Below, piece after piece: positions 44,807 through 56,070 of a DNA stretch of 64,000 nucleotides; position 1 is the stretch's first letter; every line of letters starts with the position of its first letter. The stretch spans positions 744,001-808,000 of the forward strand of contig JAACJP010000005.1 in assembly GCA_013368375.1 (NCBI GenBank), read 5' to 3'. The notes under the pieces are model-generated. The model had not been told where the DNA came from and searched no databases. It saw only the letters and a list, made by a program, of their open reading frames with translations. This DNA is from Tricholomella constricta. Taxonomy: Eukaryota > Basidiomycota > Agaricomycetes > Agaricales > Lyophyllaceae. The translations under genes were made by a program, and so were the position numbers.

Positions 44807-46099
44807 TCACTGAGTCTCTAGCCATGCTTGAACTCTCTCTCGACGCAAATCCTCCTCCTCTGTTGATGGCGGCATCTCCTGACGTTTGGGAGCCGATCGC
44901 ATCCACAAAAGCGATACAAAGTCCATTGCTTCTTCGATTGTGCGTAAGCCCGTTTCAGATTGGTCGCAATGTCGACTTGCCCTTGCTTTGGCTCGTCTTG
45001 ACCGGGGTGATTCTTCTACAAGCGTGGGCGAACCTGCTGCCTCAATGACATCATCTTCACCCCTCGTCAGGAGGCCCGATCCTGCCTTGTCATAATATTG
45101 AGGCCCCGCCAACGACTCGATGTATTTGCCTGCCCCGATTGTTTTCCAGCGCAGGACTGTGGTACATCCATAAAACATGTCCAGGATGGTCGGAGGCGGA
45201 AACTGGTTCATATCGGCTGGTAGACGGGCATCCTGATTGTGGGGAGCGTGGGTTTCTATAGCCTCATATAGTGGTACAAAGTGCTGCAGGATGAAGCGAC
45301 CAGGAGAAGCACTCGGAGGGCCGGGTATTGGGAGAGGGGAAGGTGGGACATCATCGTCATTCATCGCAAAATTGGGGGTCTGTCAAATCGGACTCAGCTA
45401 ATTAATCAACACTCTCATTCAATGATCGTAATCATCACCTTCAGAAAAGCTATTTCACCCCATCCAAGGTGCTTGTACAACGCTACCCAAATCAATAGCC
45501 CGTTACGGACGTCGTTAATGTCATCTATATCAGGTGCATCTCGTTGACCATCTCCTCGAATCGCCATCAATCGACTTATGTACTAGGTGAATGTGAGAAA
45601 TCATTACGGAATGAGGTACTACAGAACAGAACTCGCCTCGCTACCCTTGGAGTGCGGGATGAGATGAGCTCCTTCGCAACCACGGGCGGGCACGTTTGTG
45701 ACAATACAGCTCCCATCACGAACTTGCAAATTCTCACGAAACCCTCTGCGGCTTTCGGTAGTGTTGGCGTCAGACGTTCGGTAATCGATACACTTGACGT
45801 CCAGCAATCGAGGCTGCTCTGTTTAGATGATTTGCACAAATCCACTGCCAAGATGAAAGAATACCGGTACCTGGTGATGTGAAATAATAGTCAGCCCCTC
45901 CTGCTACGGCCGATTCGTAATCCACTGGAGGGCCACCTGCAATAGCAGATATGTGTCCCTGTCTCCCGTAGATGGTGTAAGCAAGATAACGCAACCATCG
46001 GAGAGGCTTGGCGGCAAAACGATTGCAGTCATCAACGGGAATGGACAGAACGGGGATATATGCGTTGTCGAGCGATATGTGTAGTTGGACGGAAGCCAT
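44807..46099 (-). CDS. HNH_2-type endonuclease-domain protein, copy B
   Basis: Four exons, complement(join(44807..45379,45439..45582,45637..45818,45871..46099)), give 375 aa, closely similar to copy A throughout. The HNH core reads RDGSCIVTNVPARGCEGAHLIPHSKGSEYISRLMAIRG...DINDVRNGLLIWVALYKHLGWGEIAFLKTPNF. Here the family's N-G-L-L is kept, while the His that follows it in copy A (EPLH) is replaced in copy B by Y-K-H two residues further on. The second intron starts with GC (GAG/GCGAGT at 45636), whereas copy A has the normal GT. Either this is a functional GC-AG intron or a splice lesion. The protein frame is otherwise intact. Confidence 0.75.
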
Positions 46100-46728
46100 T
46101 TCATGAAGCGGGAACGAAGGGATGAAGGATTGAGTTAAAGGACGATTGTGACGTCACACACGCACGGAGGTAAGTATAGAGGAGGAAGTGGGCCTTCCAA
46201 CGGGGCTTGCACCGACTACTATGGCGATATTGAAGGGCATTGGGTTTGAGTTGGCGGGGCAGGATTCGTCGTGTTTTGTCCACAACCATCCATCTGCCGT
46301 TGGGCGCCGAGTCTCACATTCTTAGCTTTTGTCATATAGCCTTCAGGAGATTTGAATTTGCCTGCAGCGTTGTCGGCTCAACAGGCTCTACTTGAGTACA
46401 GCCGCCGGTGGAGGTGAAAATTAAAGCAGACAGTTGAACTCGACTCGATTACAGACTCGGACGGGTGAGAGTGACGAAATGAACCGGCACAAACTTTTCA
46501 GGCGGCTTTTGGATTCGTCAAAATTATTACTCTAATTCATGATTCGTGAATGATATCCACAACGCCAGTGTACAACAAGCAAGCCCGTAAACAACAATAG
46601 AAGAAACACGCATATGAAGAGAAAAACGGGAAAAGAAAAAAGAGCTACGCCACAAAACTCCCACAAGGTATCAAATGCCGCGTCGCACAAACGTCCTACC
46701 CTGGTACCCAAAGATCATCATCATCTCA
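46100..46728. other. Spacer between HNH copy B and the kinase
   Basis: The last 230 bp (from about 46500) match the same position in unit A (40905-41116). The first 390 bp are unrelated to it. No gene is seen. Confidence 0.5.
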
Positions 46729-49685
46729 TCATGTCCTTGACAGTGCCTTTCGTGCCTCCTCACTCGCTTTCCGGGCGCTCGCCAGTGCCGGTCGTGTATT
46801 CCCGCCAAATTCCGATGGCACGTCTTCCGAGGACACCGATGCAGACACGCGTTTGCCTGCCGCGTTCGCCACCGCGACGGCGCGCAGCGTGTGTCCGCTA
46901 CTTGGCCGTTTCTTCACTGGCTTCGCAGAAGTTGAAGACGCCCTCGTCGTCATCGTCGCACGGTCAAGGCTGCGTTTTATAAACGGACTGGGAAGGTTTT
47001 CCTCGTCCGCCAGGTCGTACTCCGGCGCTTGTTGGGATCGAGGTACAGGCGTGACGCGCGTGGTGGTGTTATTCAGATGTGGATGGGGCAGGGGTTTTGG
47101 AATAATCTGGGAGGTGGATGCGGAGCCACTACCGGATGCTAGCCCTGTGGAGTCTGGGGTGGAAGTGGAGGGAAGTGTCGTAGATCGTTGTACCGGAGGA
47201 CGCGAGCGAATGGAGGGTCGACGCAGACGCGTCGGGGGCACGCTTGACGTGCTGCCAGGTGCATTCGTTGAGGATGAAGTCGAAGATCCAGTATCTGATG
47301 ATGGGTCGCGTTCTCTTTCCTTTGCCCTCCCCTTTTCCTTCTCCTTTCTCGAGCTGGGACTGGGTGGCGGGCTCGGCTCTTGCTCTGTAGCTATAGCCGT
47401 AGGTGTGATTGTTCCAGTGTCTTCCTCATCCTCATCCTCGTCGCCGCTCTCAAAGTTAAATATTTTAGTAAAGTTTAGTCCGACCCTTGGCGAGTTGCTG
47501 AACAGATTGGTGAGTCCCCCAGGAGCGGGCGTGGCGAGTAGTTCGCCGGTTGAGGTCAGTACGACGCCTTTCATGGCAGATGGCATGGCATCGAATTTAG
47601 GTGTGCGAGCAATAGGCGTAGAGAGGGATGGAAATGGGGCTCTTAATGGTGGCTTCGGCGTAGGGTTATCCAGCTTCCATCTTTGTTGAGAGGGCGTATC
47701 ATCCGCAAGACGTGCAAGTGGCGCTAGGATATTCTTGACTTCCTCCAGTGGCGTCTTTTCCTTTCGACCTGGATTCAGATTTGATGAGCGTGAGGATCGC
47801 GATACACTCAAGTCAAACTGACCCTTCACGACGCTCTCCTCCCATTTGGCCATCTTCTCCTCCAGCCCGACGCGCGCAGTATCCAAGCGAGCGTCCTCCA
47901 CTTTCAACTCCTCTTCCTTCTTTTCGATCCAATCGATGCGCTCATCAACCTCCTTGACTTTCTCTTCGATCTCTCTCCGGATCTCCATTTCCCTCGCTGT
48001 CCACGCCTCACACACCTCCGCCTCCCTTCGTCTCACCGCCTCCATAATCTCTTCCTCCCTTCGTGACATCGCATCGGCAACTTCCTTCTCCCTCTTCATC
48101 ACCAGAATACGCAGCTCCTCCTCCCGCCGTCCCACCGCCTCCTTGACCGCCGCCTCCATCTGCTGTTGCGAGTAGTGGTTCTGCTGCTGCTGCTGTACTT
48201 GCTGCTCCTGCAGCGCTGCCACCATATGCTGCAGGTTCGCGATCTCTGCATCTTTTTGTGCGACCGCAGCCACCATCTGTTGCTCCCGTTCGTGCAGCAG
48301 CGTTTCACGCAAGTTCAGATCGCGCTCCTTCGCTGCGGCATCTGCCCGATGACCTTTCACTGAGGCAAGGCTAGTAGATGAACCATGTAAGCCAGCTCGA
48401 AAAAATTAGGAAAGCGATTTTACATTTTCTCGGCCTCGATGACTTTCAATGTCAGTGCAAGGCGTTCGTGTTGGAGGAGCTGGGCGGCGGATGGGCGCAT
48501 GGCCGGCTATAGACGAGGTAAGCTTAGGGCGCTAGCAAACTGGATGGTGGCGTACGTTGAGACTTAGCATGGATTTGATGACACTAGCCAGCGCCTGAGA
48601 GTATCCCCTTGGAAGAGGAGGTATCCGACCATTCCTTACGAAAGAGTTGACACAACTGGGGTGATCATGAAAGACGAGGTATCTCACCGAATGCAGTTGC
48701 TGAGTTCCTGATGTGTTTTGGCTTCGTGGAATGGAGGCTTAAGCGCGCATAATTCATAGATAACGCAGCCCAGAGACCAGATATCTGATTTAGTATCGTA
48801 GGCCTTTTCTTGCATTAGTTCAGGGGACATGTAGTATGGCGTCTAGGGGCGCGCGCATTAGATAGAAGGGAACAACGGACAAAGGCCAACGTACTCCAAC
48901 ATAGGTACTAGCGAAAGTCGCCTGGGTCAAGGCCCGTGATAGGCCAAAGTCACCCAATTTCACTTTGTCTGCAGTGTCAAGAAAGACTGCACGGGTCTCA
49001 GTAAGATCTCACTTAGAATAAAACGCGCCAACACGCACCATTATCAGGCTTCAGATCTCGATGCAAAATCTGCGCTCGAGCCGAACTCCCAGCGTTCTCA
49101 AACGCACTGATACCGGTGCCACTGCCGCTGCTGCTCCTCGCGTGTCCATTCGGATGGTGACAATAGTTAAGTGCCAGGAGAATCTGCAAAAAGTAGCCCC
49201 AGATCTTATCTTCAGGTATCGGCCGATTCGTCCTTGCCGCCTGTTTGATCACGAAGGACAAGTCGCCTCCGCCGCAGTATTCCATAAGGATATAGAGGAT
49301 GCCCGCATCCCGGTCAACGTAACGGTCGTGGTATCGTACAATGTGGTCGTGGCCCAGATCCTTCAGAATATTACTGCCGTTTCGGCAGGGTTGAGTCTCG
49401 ATGCTATGCGACGGACACGTGCGGGTGGGTGAACATACACTTCCGCTACAATCTGCTTCCTGTCCCGGTCGTTCATGCGCTCGAAGTTGAGTTCCTTGCG
49501 CGCAAATATCTGTGGGAGGTAGAGAGAAGTCACAGTCGCGCTCGGTGAGTTTAACGTGTCGAAAAAGTGGCATGAAAAAGACACACTAAACCATCAGATT
49601 TCCGTCTGACTTTCCGAATTATCCCGAAGGATCCGTTCCCTATGACATCTAGGGTGTCGTACTGGTCGAGAAATGAGGACGACAT
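46729..49685 (-). CDS. NIMA-related serine/threonine kinase (complete copy)
   Basis: Eight exons, complement(join(46729..48370,48424..48506,48556..48634,48688..48842,48895..48986,49039..49373,49439..49509,49587..49685)), give 851 aa. The kinase domain starts at once: [18 protein letters not shown] (Gly-loop, residues 9-26), FARKELNF (catalytic K38), [24 protein letters not shown] (D163), [11 protein letters not shown] (D181), [15 protein letters not shown] and [25 protein letters not shown] kinases keep this layout with a C-terminal coiled coil, present here (Glu/Arg-rich heptads, about residues 310-480), followed by a Ser-rich regulatory tail. The role would be entry into mitosis and septum or spindle-pole functions. 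An insert [21 protein letters not shown] just before HRD is long for the family. A possible 39-nt intron (47769-47807) was judged to be coding, because it is in frame in both copies. Confidence 0.9.
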
Positions 49686-49907
49686 GGTGAGGAAGGAAAA
49701 GATGAGCAGGAGAAGATGACAATTGAGAGCAACTTGGAACCGGAAAATACCAACCGCTCGTCACGTGAGCGTGATTCAAGCGCGTCGTCACGGTTCTTGA
49801 CGCGTAAATTGACGCGCCGTCGAAATCTGTCGTACGAAAACCAAATGCAGAGAAACTTCTGCAGCGAACCCAACTGTCCGTTGAGGATTTACGCAATCGT
49901 CGTTTCT
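49686..49907. promoter_or_regulatory. Kinase promoter region between its ATG and the transposon
   Basis: The CACTA element is inserted only about 225 bp upstream of the kinase start codon, so the original promoter is cut off close to the gene. No element recognised. Confidence 0.45.
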
Positions 49908-49910
49908 TCA

Positions 49911-49984
49911 CACCGGAGGCATTTCCCACGGCATGTTGTACAATATGAATTCACTTCACTTGACATGTACATCAAGTGCCATCA
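49911..49984 (+). repeat. Left terminal inverted repeat of the CACTA element
   Basis: 74 bp starting CACCGGAGGC. It pairs with 59692-59765 with four substitutions and no gaps. TCA target duplication directly before it. Confidence 0.9.
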
Positions 49985-50012
49985 TGATAAATGATAAATG
50001 ATAAATGATAAA
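49985..50012 (+). repeat. Short tandem repeat TGATAAA x4
   Basis: Four copies of the 7-mer follow the left inverted repeat and are missing from the right end. Likely replication slippage in the subterminal region. Confidence 0.7.
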
Positions 50013-50263
50013 TTGAGATGAGGAAAAGTCAATCAATTACATAATGAAAAGTCTAGTGCAATTCTACCTTTTCGGTAGTTGGAAATCGGAACGCCGAGAT
50101 ATCGGATTTGGAATTGGGGAATGGTCACATGAAATTATGGTCATGTGAAATATGATGGTCATGTGAAATGCATGTGACCTCATTTGTTCCTTGTCGACGC
50201 GCACCTTTGTGCACCTTTGTCCTGTCCTTCCTATATTTCCTTTGTTACATCTTCTCTTCTTCA

Positions 50264-51766
50264 ATGTCTTCCCCTGCAGGACCGTCTACACCCAAGCGAA
50301 AGAGAACAACTTCTTCTTTCAAGAATCCTCCAGATTCACCGCGGAAGAAACGAGGCGTCATACCCCCTGGTACTGATTCTTCAAGGTTTAGGCAAAATGT
50401 CTATCATCTGAAAAAAGGGGATATCCCAGATGATGCTAGAGGCTTCAAGGTAAATTCTTAATTTCTTGCATTTTTGCCTTTGCTTTTGCCTTTACCTTTG
50501 TCTTTGTCGTTGTCTTTGTCTTTGTCTTGAACTAATATTATATTATGTTGCAGACTGCTTTAGAGACACACCTTCGTATACTTCTGGGTGCTGTTACCAA
50601 TGTTTCAGTCCCAGAGCAACCTGATGTGCATGCCATCCGAACTTTTGAGCAGCGGTTCACCATTGCTAGCGAGGTTGATCGGTTGCTGAAAGGCAATCAC
50701 ACGAGCTTCCAATCTGTCGACCAATTAGCACTGAATGCTATCAGAGAGCTTCGAATCAAGTGCGCCACTGATCCCACTTCTTTAATCGTTCTTGCTATTG
50801 GTCGAGTTCCAGAAAATGCTCTTCGCATGATGTTTGGCACGATTCATTCCTTTGGTCTTTCTTCATGGTGTCCTGACCTCATCGGTGGTACCCCAACATC
50901 TTCCTATAACGGTGCTCTCGAATCCATTGCTATATGGACTTTCGAGCAATCTGCGTCCATTTTTGCTTACCAACATCTCTCACCAAATCTTCGCTACCTC
51001 AAGGATACGATCATGATACAGAAGCTGTATCGTAACTTTCTATGGTCATATATGAAGGATTTGGTTCTGAAGGAACAGAAGGAACCTGGAAGCCTTGTTC
51101 GAGCCAAACAGGAGAACAAGGCTTATAAACATCGTCTGGAGGTATGAGATTGCTTATTTCTACAATAATTCTATTCTTATTATTTTTTGACAGCTAACAA
51201 ATCGCCGCCACAAGTACCTCCATGATAATGGTTGGAATGATCGTGTTCGGCTCCTTGCTGTTGACCCAGAATGTACCTCGGATCAGGAAGACAATCCCAC
51301 TGGACCTGGATTTCTTATTATGAACAAACCTGCTCGTAACATCCACATCACCCATTTCCTTCACACAATCGATTCTCGTCGACAAACTGGAACCCCTTTG
51401 TTTCGTGGTCAAAAGCGTAACACTCGGCGTGAAGAGCCTCGAATTCCCCATCCTGAAGGTCGGACGAGCCGGATATCCGAACATTTACCTCAAAACTGTC
51501 CTTTGGATTGGTTCTCTCCTGCTTATTTCAACAGCATGGATATTACTTTCCGTGCCCTCTATATCAAAGCTCCGATCGCTCTTCCTCTCAAAGACGCATG
51601 TGACTCAAATCCTACTCCGGACTGGAAGAAGATGCCCGAAGACGAGTTCATGACAAAGTATGGAAATTCAGTCAAAGCACTCTATAACCTTCCGACAGAG
51701 GAAGAATTAGAGCTGTTGAACTTGGATAACAAGGACAATGGGGATGAGGATGGGGACATGTTGTAG
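50264..51766 (+). CDS. Transposon cargo protein 1, unknown function
   Basis: Three exons, join(50264..50449,50554..51141,51194..51766), give 448 aa. It is entirely open with good splice sites. The N-terminus is basic (PKRKRTTSSF...PRKKRG, likely nuclear). The middle is helical and contains ENALRMMFGTIHSFGLSSWCPDL. The C-terminal part contains RHKYLHDNGWNDRVRLLAVD and HLPQNCPLDWFSPAYFN and ends acidic. I do not recognise a named domain. Its place inside the element and its intact frame suggest a transposon-encoded accessory DNA-binding protein, comparable in position to TNPA-type proteins of plant En/Spm elements. That is inference only. Confidence 0.7.
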
Positions 51767-51984
51767 ATTGGAACAAGTCAAATGGACTTGATGGCATGGT
51801 ACGTCTGACCGAATATCTTGTGAATGCTCCAGCTTAATATACTCACAGATTTCGATTATGATGTTTTCATTTTCTTTTCATCTTTTTTCCTTCATGTTCT
51901 TCCTCCTTCTTCGCAAAAGTTCTATGTCGAATATGATTCATCCTACTTCATATATTCAAACCATCTTACCTATGCTACATGAAA

Positions 51985-52880
51985 ATATATGATATTATGC
52001 TATGCTATATAGAACACTGATGGAAATGGTCGTAATAGCAGAGGTGGTGGAAGCAATGAGAAGATGGAGCGACAGTGGTGGCGGTAGCAGAGATGGTGGG
52101 TGCCGGTAGATGGTGGAGGGGCGATGTGGCAGTGGTGGGTGCCGGTAGATGGTGGAGGGGCGATGTGGCAGTGTGACAGCGGCGACGATGGTGATAGCGA
52201 CAGCGGCGACGACTGTGGTGGCGACAGCAGCAACGACTGTGGTGGTGACAGCAGCGACGATGGTAGTGACGGATGACAGGGACGATAGGAGAGGTGGTGG
52301 TGCTGAGGAGTGGTAGAAGAGGTGGTGGGTGCTGGTGGGGCGGTAGGAGAGATGGTGGGTGCCAGTGGATGGTGGTGGTGAGGCGACATGGCAGTGGTGA
52401 CAGCGGCGACAGATGATGGTGGTGGCGACAGCGGCGATGATGGTGGTGGTGACAGCAGCGACAATGGTGGCGATGACCAAGGAGTGGTGGCTGATAACCG
52501 GTGACGGAAGGCAGGACGATACCAGTGGTGACAGAGATGATGTGTGGGGCGACGATGAAGGTGATGAAGGTAGGTATGTGGGGCGACGGATACGATGGTG
52601 TGTAGGTATGTGGGGCAATGGAGACGATGGTGTGTGGGGTGACGATGAAGGTAGGTGTGTGGGGTGGTGTGTGGGGGCGACGACAAAGGTTGGTGTGTGG
52701 GGCGACGACGAAGGTAGGGGAGGGGTGATGCCGGGATGGTGGAGATGAGGAAAGTGGGGCCATGGTAGGGGCCATGGCCATGGCAGAGGCTGGTGAGGGC
52801 GACGATCTGGTGGTGACTGATGGTAGGGGTGCAGGTAGGGGTGCCGTGAGGCCATGCTCATCCCAGGCTCTGACTTGGAC
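51985..52880. repeat. GGTGGCGACAGCGGCGA-type minisatellite block
   Basis: About 0.9 kb is built from imperfect GGTGGTG, GCGACAGCGGCGACGATGGTGGTG and GTGTGTGGGGCGACGA units, including two adjacent near-identical copies of GGTGGGTGCCGGTAGATGG with flank (52096-52165). Long His/Pro or Gly/Asp reading frames on both strands are by-products of the repeats. Confidence 0.8.
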
Positions 52881-53960
52881 GAATACGCACCGCTCGAATT
52901 CTAAATGTCCCACTCGAATCCTAAATTGTAACGGGCGTTACCGAATAAGGTAGCGATCGTTGTTTGTCTTTGTTTATTTCTAAAGGCGCTGGCTCTATAT
53001 AGACAGCGCCTCTGTATTATATAATCTTTAGACTTATATACACCACTACTACACACAATCCAATACGCGGTCGTGTTTAGTCCGGTGTGAACCTTAAGTC
53101 TACAACCCATCCTTACATAAATGTTCCAAATGTTCGCCGATTACTACTGCGTCGATACCACTGCAGATTCTTGCATATTTGCAAGCATCAGGAACGTCTC
53201 GTGAAAGGCACTGAGGGGAGAAGCATCTGAGCTTGGTCGTGTAGGCAGTGTTGGGGCTGATGAGTGCATGGGATTGTGAGAGCCGGCAGCCTGTAGATGA
53301 GCGTAATGAAGGCAAGGTGGATTGAAGAGGACGTACCGCCAGGGCAAAGATGCATGCTCGAACGTCTAGTCAGGCTGATGAGCACCGGCAGCCTGTAAAT
53401 GAGTGCAATGAAGGTGTGTCGAGCACGATGAACGCAGATTGCATTGTCTGGAAGAGAGCATACTGTGTGTAACACTGAGCATAGATGAACGCTGGATCGA
53501 AAGCGCTGGCCTGCAAAATGAGGCAGAGGACATACCATGGACAAAGACGGACACTCTGTTGGCCGATTGTAGTTTACCTTTTTTCAAGTATTGTGAGCTT
53601 TCTGGAGGTGGCGTCAGGGCTGATGGTAGTCACAGATCAGAGCGGAATGAAGGTGCCGCAATGTGTCCTTGATTTGTAGTTGCAAAGGTTTGTTTACATT
53701 GTAGTCTATTGTCAAACAATATACATGCACTTTTCACCACTCATTATTTCATAGGAACATTGAGGCTGCATATATTTTCAAGAGCTTCACATGCATTGTC
53801 CAATGCTAATACCATATACAGACTTTCAATTCTCCCTTATCTTTCAAAGAGTATTAATCAATGTTTGCAGAATGGAGGTCAAGTCACATGCACTTTGGTC
53901 TAGGGTTAGGGTCTAAGCACATGACCATGATTACCTTATCATTGTCAACTCTCATTCCTC
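52881..53960. other. Non-coding interior of the element with LTR-like and tandem-repeat fragments
   Basis: At 52926-53103, a 178-bp segment starts TGTAACGGGCG, contains CTCTATATAGACAGCGCCTC and ends TCTACA. It resembles a small solo LTR but lacks a convincing target duplication. At 53280-53320 and 53385-53425, the phrase CCGGCAGCCTGTAGATGAG recurs at about 105 bp spacing. No gene is seen. Confidence 0.45.
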
Positions 53961-54012
53961 AGCTTGACACCTTGGCCTCTTCCTTCTCCAAACTTCTTCC
54001 TAGCTTATCCTA

Positions 54013-56048
54013 TGCCTGAAGGGGGTGAAATAAATGCAATGGCCCATGTGGTCAGCACTGGAAAGGGCACTCCGTATGCAAAAAAGACATGTTTTCCAGA
54101 CTGTATGTGTTTCAAATTTTGTAGCAGTGTTTTGCATCTAACTTTGCATTTCATTGATAGTTCAGGCTGTATTCCACCCATCAAATTATCCAACTGGCTC
54201 TGAAAATCGACCCTACAAGGTTTTGACTGTTGACCAGGCCCATTACTCTGGAATTCATGGCGAAATCTTGTCATCTTCGTTGGACAACGTTCAGCCATCA
54301 AAATTTGATATTCTACGGTCAGAAAACCAAGATTGGAGATATCTTTTGGGTCCTCAGAGAAGTGGACCATTGATTTGCAAGGGGAGAGGGAAGCTTATGC
54401 TTCTGGCTTGTGGACAGGTGCGTAAATTTTATTTATCAAAGTCCAGCTTTTAAATTGAACATTTAAATTTATATAGCATGCTGTAACCATCAGTTTTGCA
54501 CTCGAAGGCCACATCACTGGTGTACCTCGTTCTGTCTACAATAAAATTGTGGATACCAGCATACCTGGGCCTGGAGAACATGGAGACTTAGTTCGTTCAT
54601 TTCCCTTTCCACAGGAATTCATAACTGCAGATTCATCACCTGCGCAACGTACCCTCACCATCTTTGTAGCTTTTGTATCTGCTGAATGGGCCTGGATACT
54701 TCTGGACTTCTCTCGTTTATCGCGGATGCATGTCATCAGTCGAAATGAGATATGGCAGGAAAATGATTTTGAGACTGGTTCAGAAGTAAGTAAAAGCCTT
54801 TATTATTTCAAGATACATCTGAAGAAATTTTATAAGTGTTGGCTTGCATCATTTGGAGTATTCAAAGGTGGACCAGATTGGTTTCGTGAACCAGTTGCTG
54901 CCGGAGATGCATTGGATTCCTGGCGACAAGAAGTAGTTGGAGGAGGATTGACAAAGTTTGGAAAAATGAAAAAAGGTCGCCAGCAGGTGAGTGGAGTTGA
55001 CTATATTGCTTACAAACTAGCTTATTTTTTTTTTCAAGTCGATTTTTCAAGAAATGACCTCAAATCGCAACAATTCATTTGCAGGTTTTGGACAACATCT
55101 CATTAACGACTTCCTTTATCAACAAGTCATCTATCCTGGCATGCCCGCACGTCTCATCTGTCGGAAGAAGCGTTCCTACCCATTCAAAGCTGCTTTGCAT
55201 GATTTTATGGCGCGTTTTTCTTCTGAAGAATTTTTGAAAGATGAAACTACAGTTCCAAACACCAACAACCCATTCGAATTCAACGAAAATTCCAATCGCA
55301 TATATCTTTCAAAATATGTCGACATTTTTCGACGAGCTTCAGTAATAGTTCCTCGAGCATTATATGACAAATATGCATCGGAAGGTTTATTGGATCCTAA
55401 TTATGTTATAGGTGCGTATGTAGAAGCTTTTTCACTATATTTAAATATTAAAAATGAAATATCAGGCCAACCATATCCTTCTGAAATGATTTGCAAATGC
55501 CAACACACAACAAAAAAAGTGCAAGTAGTCCGTATCAAAGCACTTTCACCTTTCTATACAATCATTCGAGCTCAGCGACCTCCTGGATGGCTCGATGGCA
55601 AAGAGGTCAATTTCTTTCTCATTATTCTGGTCAATTTAATTTGTTTCTATTTAGGAGGAAGTTACCAAAGACATTTCAGCATTCTCATATTCAACTACAA
55701 TCGGTCCAGCTCAATTTCATGAGACGGTGTTAAACAGAGTCAACATGAAGGAAATAAAGAGCATTATCTATCGTGGACGTCCATCAAAGGTATTTGTCAA
55801 TTGGTTATTGATTTATGTATCTGATCGTATTCTTTTGATAGATCAGAACTGGGCGTAAAGGAAAACCTCGAGCAGCAAAGGTCACAGCAAAGGCTTTGTT
55901 ACTGCAAGGCCATCGAGGTCGAAAAATGGAATTTCATGCAGAAAAAAGGTATCATGCTTGGCTAAAAGCAAAATTGGTTATAAAAAAAGAGAAAGCAAAG
56001 AAGGAAAGGGAGAGGAGGAAAAAGGAAAAGAAGAAGCAATCAAAATAA
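54013..56048 (+). CDS. Transposon cargo protein 2, multi-exon, possibly damaged
   Basis: From ATG at 54013 the frame passes several introns: AVFHPSNYPTGSENRPYKVLTVDQAHYSGIHGEI, then LLACGQ|HAVTISFALEGHITGVPRSVYNKIVDTSIPGPGEHGDL, a Trp-rich segment (SAEWAWILLDF), then GPDWFREPVAAGDALDSWRQE. A later long exon reads FGQHLINDFLYQQVIYPGMPARLICRKKRSYPF. The C-terminus is very basic, ending KKEKAKKERERRKKEKKKQSK, TAA at 56046-56048. The joint near 55080 does not keep frame with any acceptor I could find, so the gene may be frameshifted there. No domain is recognised. It converges on the transposase gene, with stop codons 22 bp apart. Confidence 0.5.
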
Positions 56049-56070
56049 TTCTAAAGTATCTCTTTTGTAT

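Larger units (their letters stand above)
44691..49440. repeat. Tandem duplication unit B (HNH gene + kinase gene)
   Basis: This is the direct repeat of 39028-43706, beginning with the shared GTTAGCCGACACATCATACACG sequence. It continues beyond the breakpoint of unit A into the 5' exons of the kinase. Confidence 0.85.

Noticed and set aside
47769..47807. 39-nt candidate intron in the kinase C-terminal exon
   Set aside because: Shorter than any other intron here and a multiple of three, open in both paralogues; treated as coding.
51995..52913. Long overlapping His/Pro- and Ser-rich reading frames on the minus strand
   Set aside because: They come from the GGTGGTG/GCGACAGC minisatellite; all three frames are open with the same repetitive composition and no splice or start context.
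53898..53915. TAGGGTTAGGG resembling telomere repeat
   Set aside because: Only about two units, inside a transposon; chance occurrence is the simplest explanation.
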